Source of the DNA: Hymenobacter terrenus
Lineage (GTDB): Bacteria; Bacteroidota; Bacteroidia; Cytophagales; Hymenobacteraceae
Length of the DNA stretch: 64,000 nucleotides
Assembly (NCBI RefSeq): GCF_000972495.1
Contig: NZ_LATM01000012.1
Coordinates: forward strand, 86,297 to 150,296
Direction of reading: 5' to 3'
Of this stretch, positions 63,618-64,000 are shown piece by piece. Position numbers and translations under genes: made by a program. Numbering within the stretch: the stretch's first letter is position 1; the number at the start of each line of letters is the position of its first letter. Under the pieces are notes generated by a model. The model was not told the origin of the DNA. It saw only the letters and a list, made by a program, of their open reading frames with translations, and ran no database searches.

Positions 63618-63992
63618 GTGAGCAATGTGGATGAAATCAGTGACCGTGCGTGGGCCCCTTTAGCGCCCCATTTGTCGGGCAAAGCCGGGGACGTTGGCCG
63701 AACAGGGGCCGATAACCGACTCTTTCTCAATGCGGTGTTTTGGGTGGCGCGCCACGGGTGTGCCGGGCGCGCGCTGCCCGCCCGTTTTGGCAAGCACGAC
63801 ACGCTGCGCAAGCGCAGCTGGCGCTGGGCGCAAAAAGGGATTTGGCAACGCCTGTTCGAGGCCGTGCAGGAGCCCGATTTGGACTGGGTCATGCTCGATT
63901 CGACCCTCGTGCGGGCCCACGCCCAAGCGGCGGGCAGCCGAAAAAAAGCCGCGTCGGCGACGAAGCCCTCGGCCGCAGCCGCGGCGGGCTGA
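63618..63992 (+). CDS. IS5-family transposase, first frame (programmed -1 shift likely)
   Basis: 124 residues from a GTG start in the first frame. DEISDRAWAPLAPHLSG and RLFLNAVFWVARHGCAGRAL form the N-terminal (DUF4096-like) domain, and WVMLDSTLVRAHAQAAG carries the first catalytic Asp of the DDE triad. The A7 run at 63941-63947 is an A AAA AAA slippery heptamer. Shifting -1 there continues as KKSRVGDEALGRSRGGLTTK to the end of the window, which is the conserved DDE-domain text. The stop at 63990-63992 belongs to the unshifted frame. Confidence 0.85.
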   Translation: MSNVDEISDRAWAPLAPHLSGKAGDVGRTGADNRLFLNAVFWVARHGCAGRALPARFGKHDTLRKRSWRWAQKGIWQRLFEAVQEPDLDWVMLDSTLVRAHAQAAGSRKKAASATKPSAAAAAG

Positions 63993-64000
63993 CGACGAAA

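Larger units (their letters stand above)
63600..64000 (+). mobile_element. IS5-type insertion sequence, left part
   Basis: The transposase of an IS5 (IS427-like) element begins here and is cut by the window edge. The left terminal repeat and target duplication could not be placed; the boundary between 63550 and 63610 is uncertain. It lies about 50 bp after the helicase stop. Confidence 0.75.

Noticed and set aside
1..64000. tRNA or rRNA genes
   Set aside because: No cloverleaf-like or rRNA-like sequence was noticed on reading; a covariance-model search would be decisive.

Overview
The window looks like a chromosomal stretch of a Hymenobacter-like member of the Bacteroidota (Cytophagales). 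The reasons are a fairly high GC content, two very large secreted proteins with type IX secretion system (T9SS) C-terminal sorting domains, TAnnTTTG-type promoter boxes, a TamB plus lipoprotein-TamA (TamL) pair, and a Bacteroidota-type type VI tube protein (TssD/Hcp). This placement is inferred from gene content only. I saw no rRNA, tRNA or CRISPR array.

Layout. 1-13 kb: 3' end of HMG-CoA reductase, two paralogous secreted proteins, homogentisate dioxygenase, an AraC regulator followed on the same strand by an MBL-fold hydrolase and an exported alpha/beta hydrolase, a CtpA-type protease, RuvX, peptide deformylase and a zinc phospholipase C/S1-P1-like secreted enzyme. 12.5-20 kb: KirBac-type potassium channel, small DMT-type membrane protein, a broken T9SS-protein relic, a patatin with an outer-membrane barrel, a PAS histidine kinase and an alpha/beta hydrolase. 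20-24.4 kb: accessory island A/B. 24.7-26.7 kb: ECF sigma factor, DUF1801 protein and a thioredoxin-reductase-like flavoprotein. 26.8-43.9 kb: two giant DUF11-rich T9SS proteins in tandem. 44.2-47.5 kb: accessory island C. 47.6-63.5 kb: MalQ amylomaltase, divergent TamB-TamL, a GNAT-like protein and a SWIM/SNF2 helicase. The window ends inside an IS5-type insertion sequence.

The most interesting content is the pair of accessory islands. Both carry orphan type VI effector modules: A has a PAAR-like DUF4280 protein, a metzincin-type metalloprotease and a lipoprotein likely to be its immunity partner; C has an Hcp-CdiA-type toxin chimera with an adjacent immunity gene. Both also carry, on the opposite strand, an XRE-like HTH protein with an Ala-rich helical tail and a second helical protein of exactly 137 residues. 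Both contain very long perfect palindromes (38- and 39-bp arms), and each arm is itself an operator-like dyad. The palindromes of A and B are variants of one 37-bp sequence (31/37 identical), and one copy lies 13 bp upstream of the HTH gene. I propose that these are self-regulated, exchangeable effector cassettes. Regulation and function are inference.

Several genes show decay or variation. Three consecutive genes of island A each need a frame correction in the same direction, two of them at C8 and C7 tracts. A T9SS relic carries a 23-bp tandem duplication, a second Hcp gene survives only as a fragment, and malQ contains an in-frame palindromic repeat insertion.
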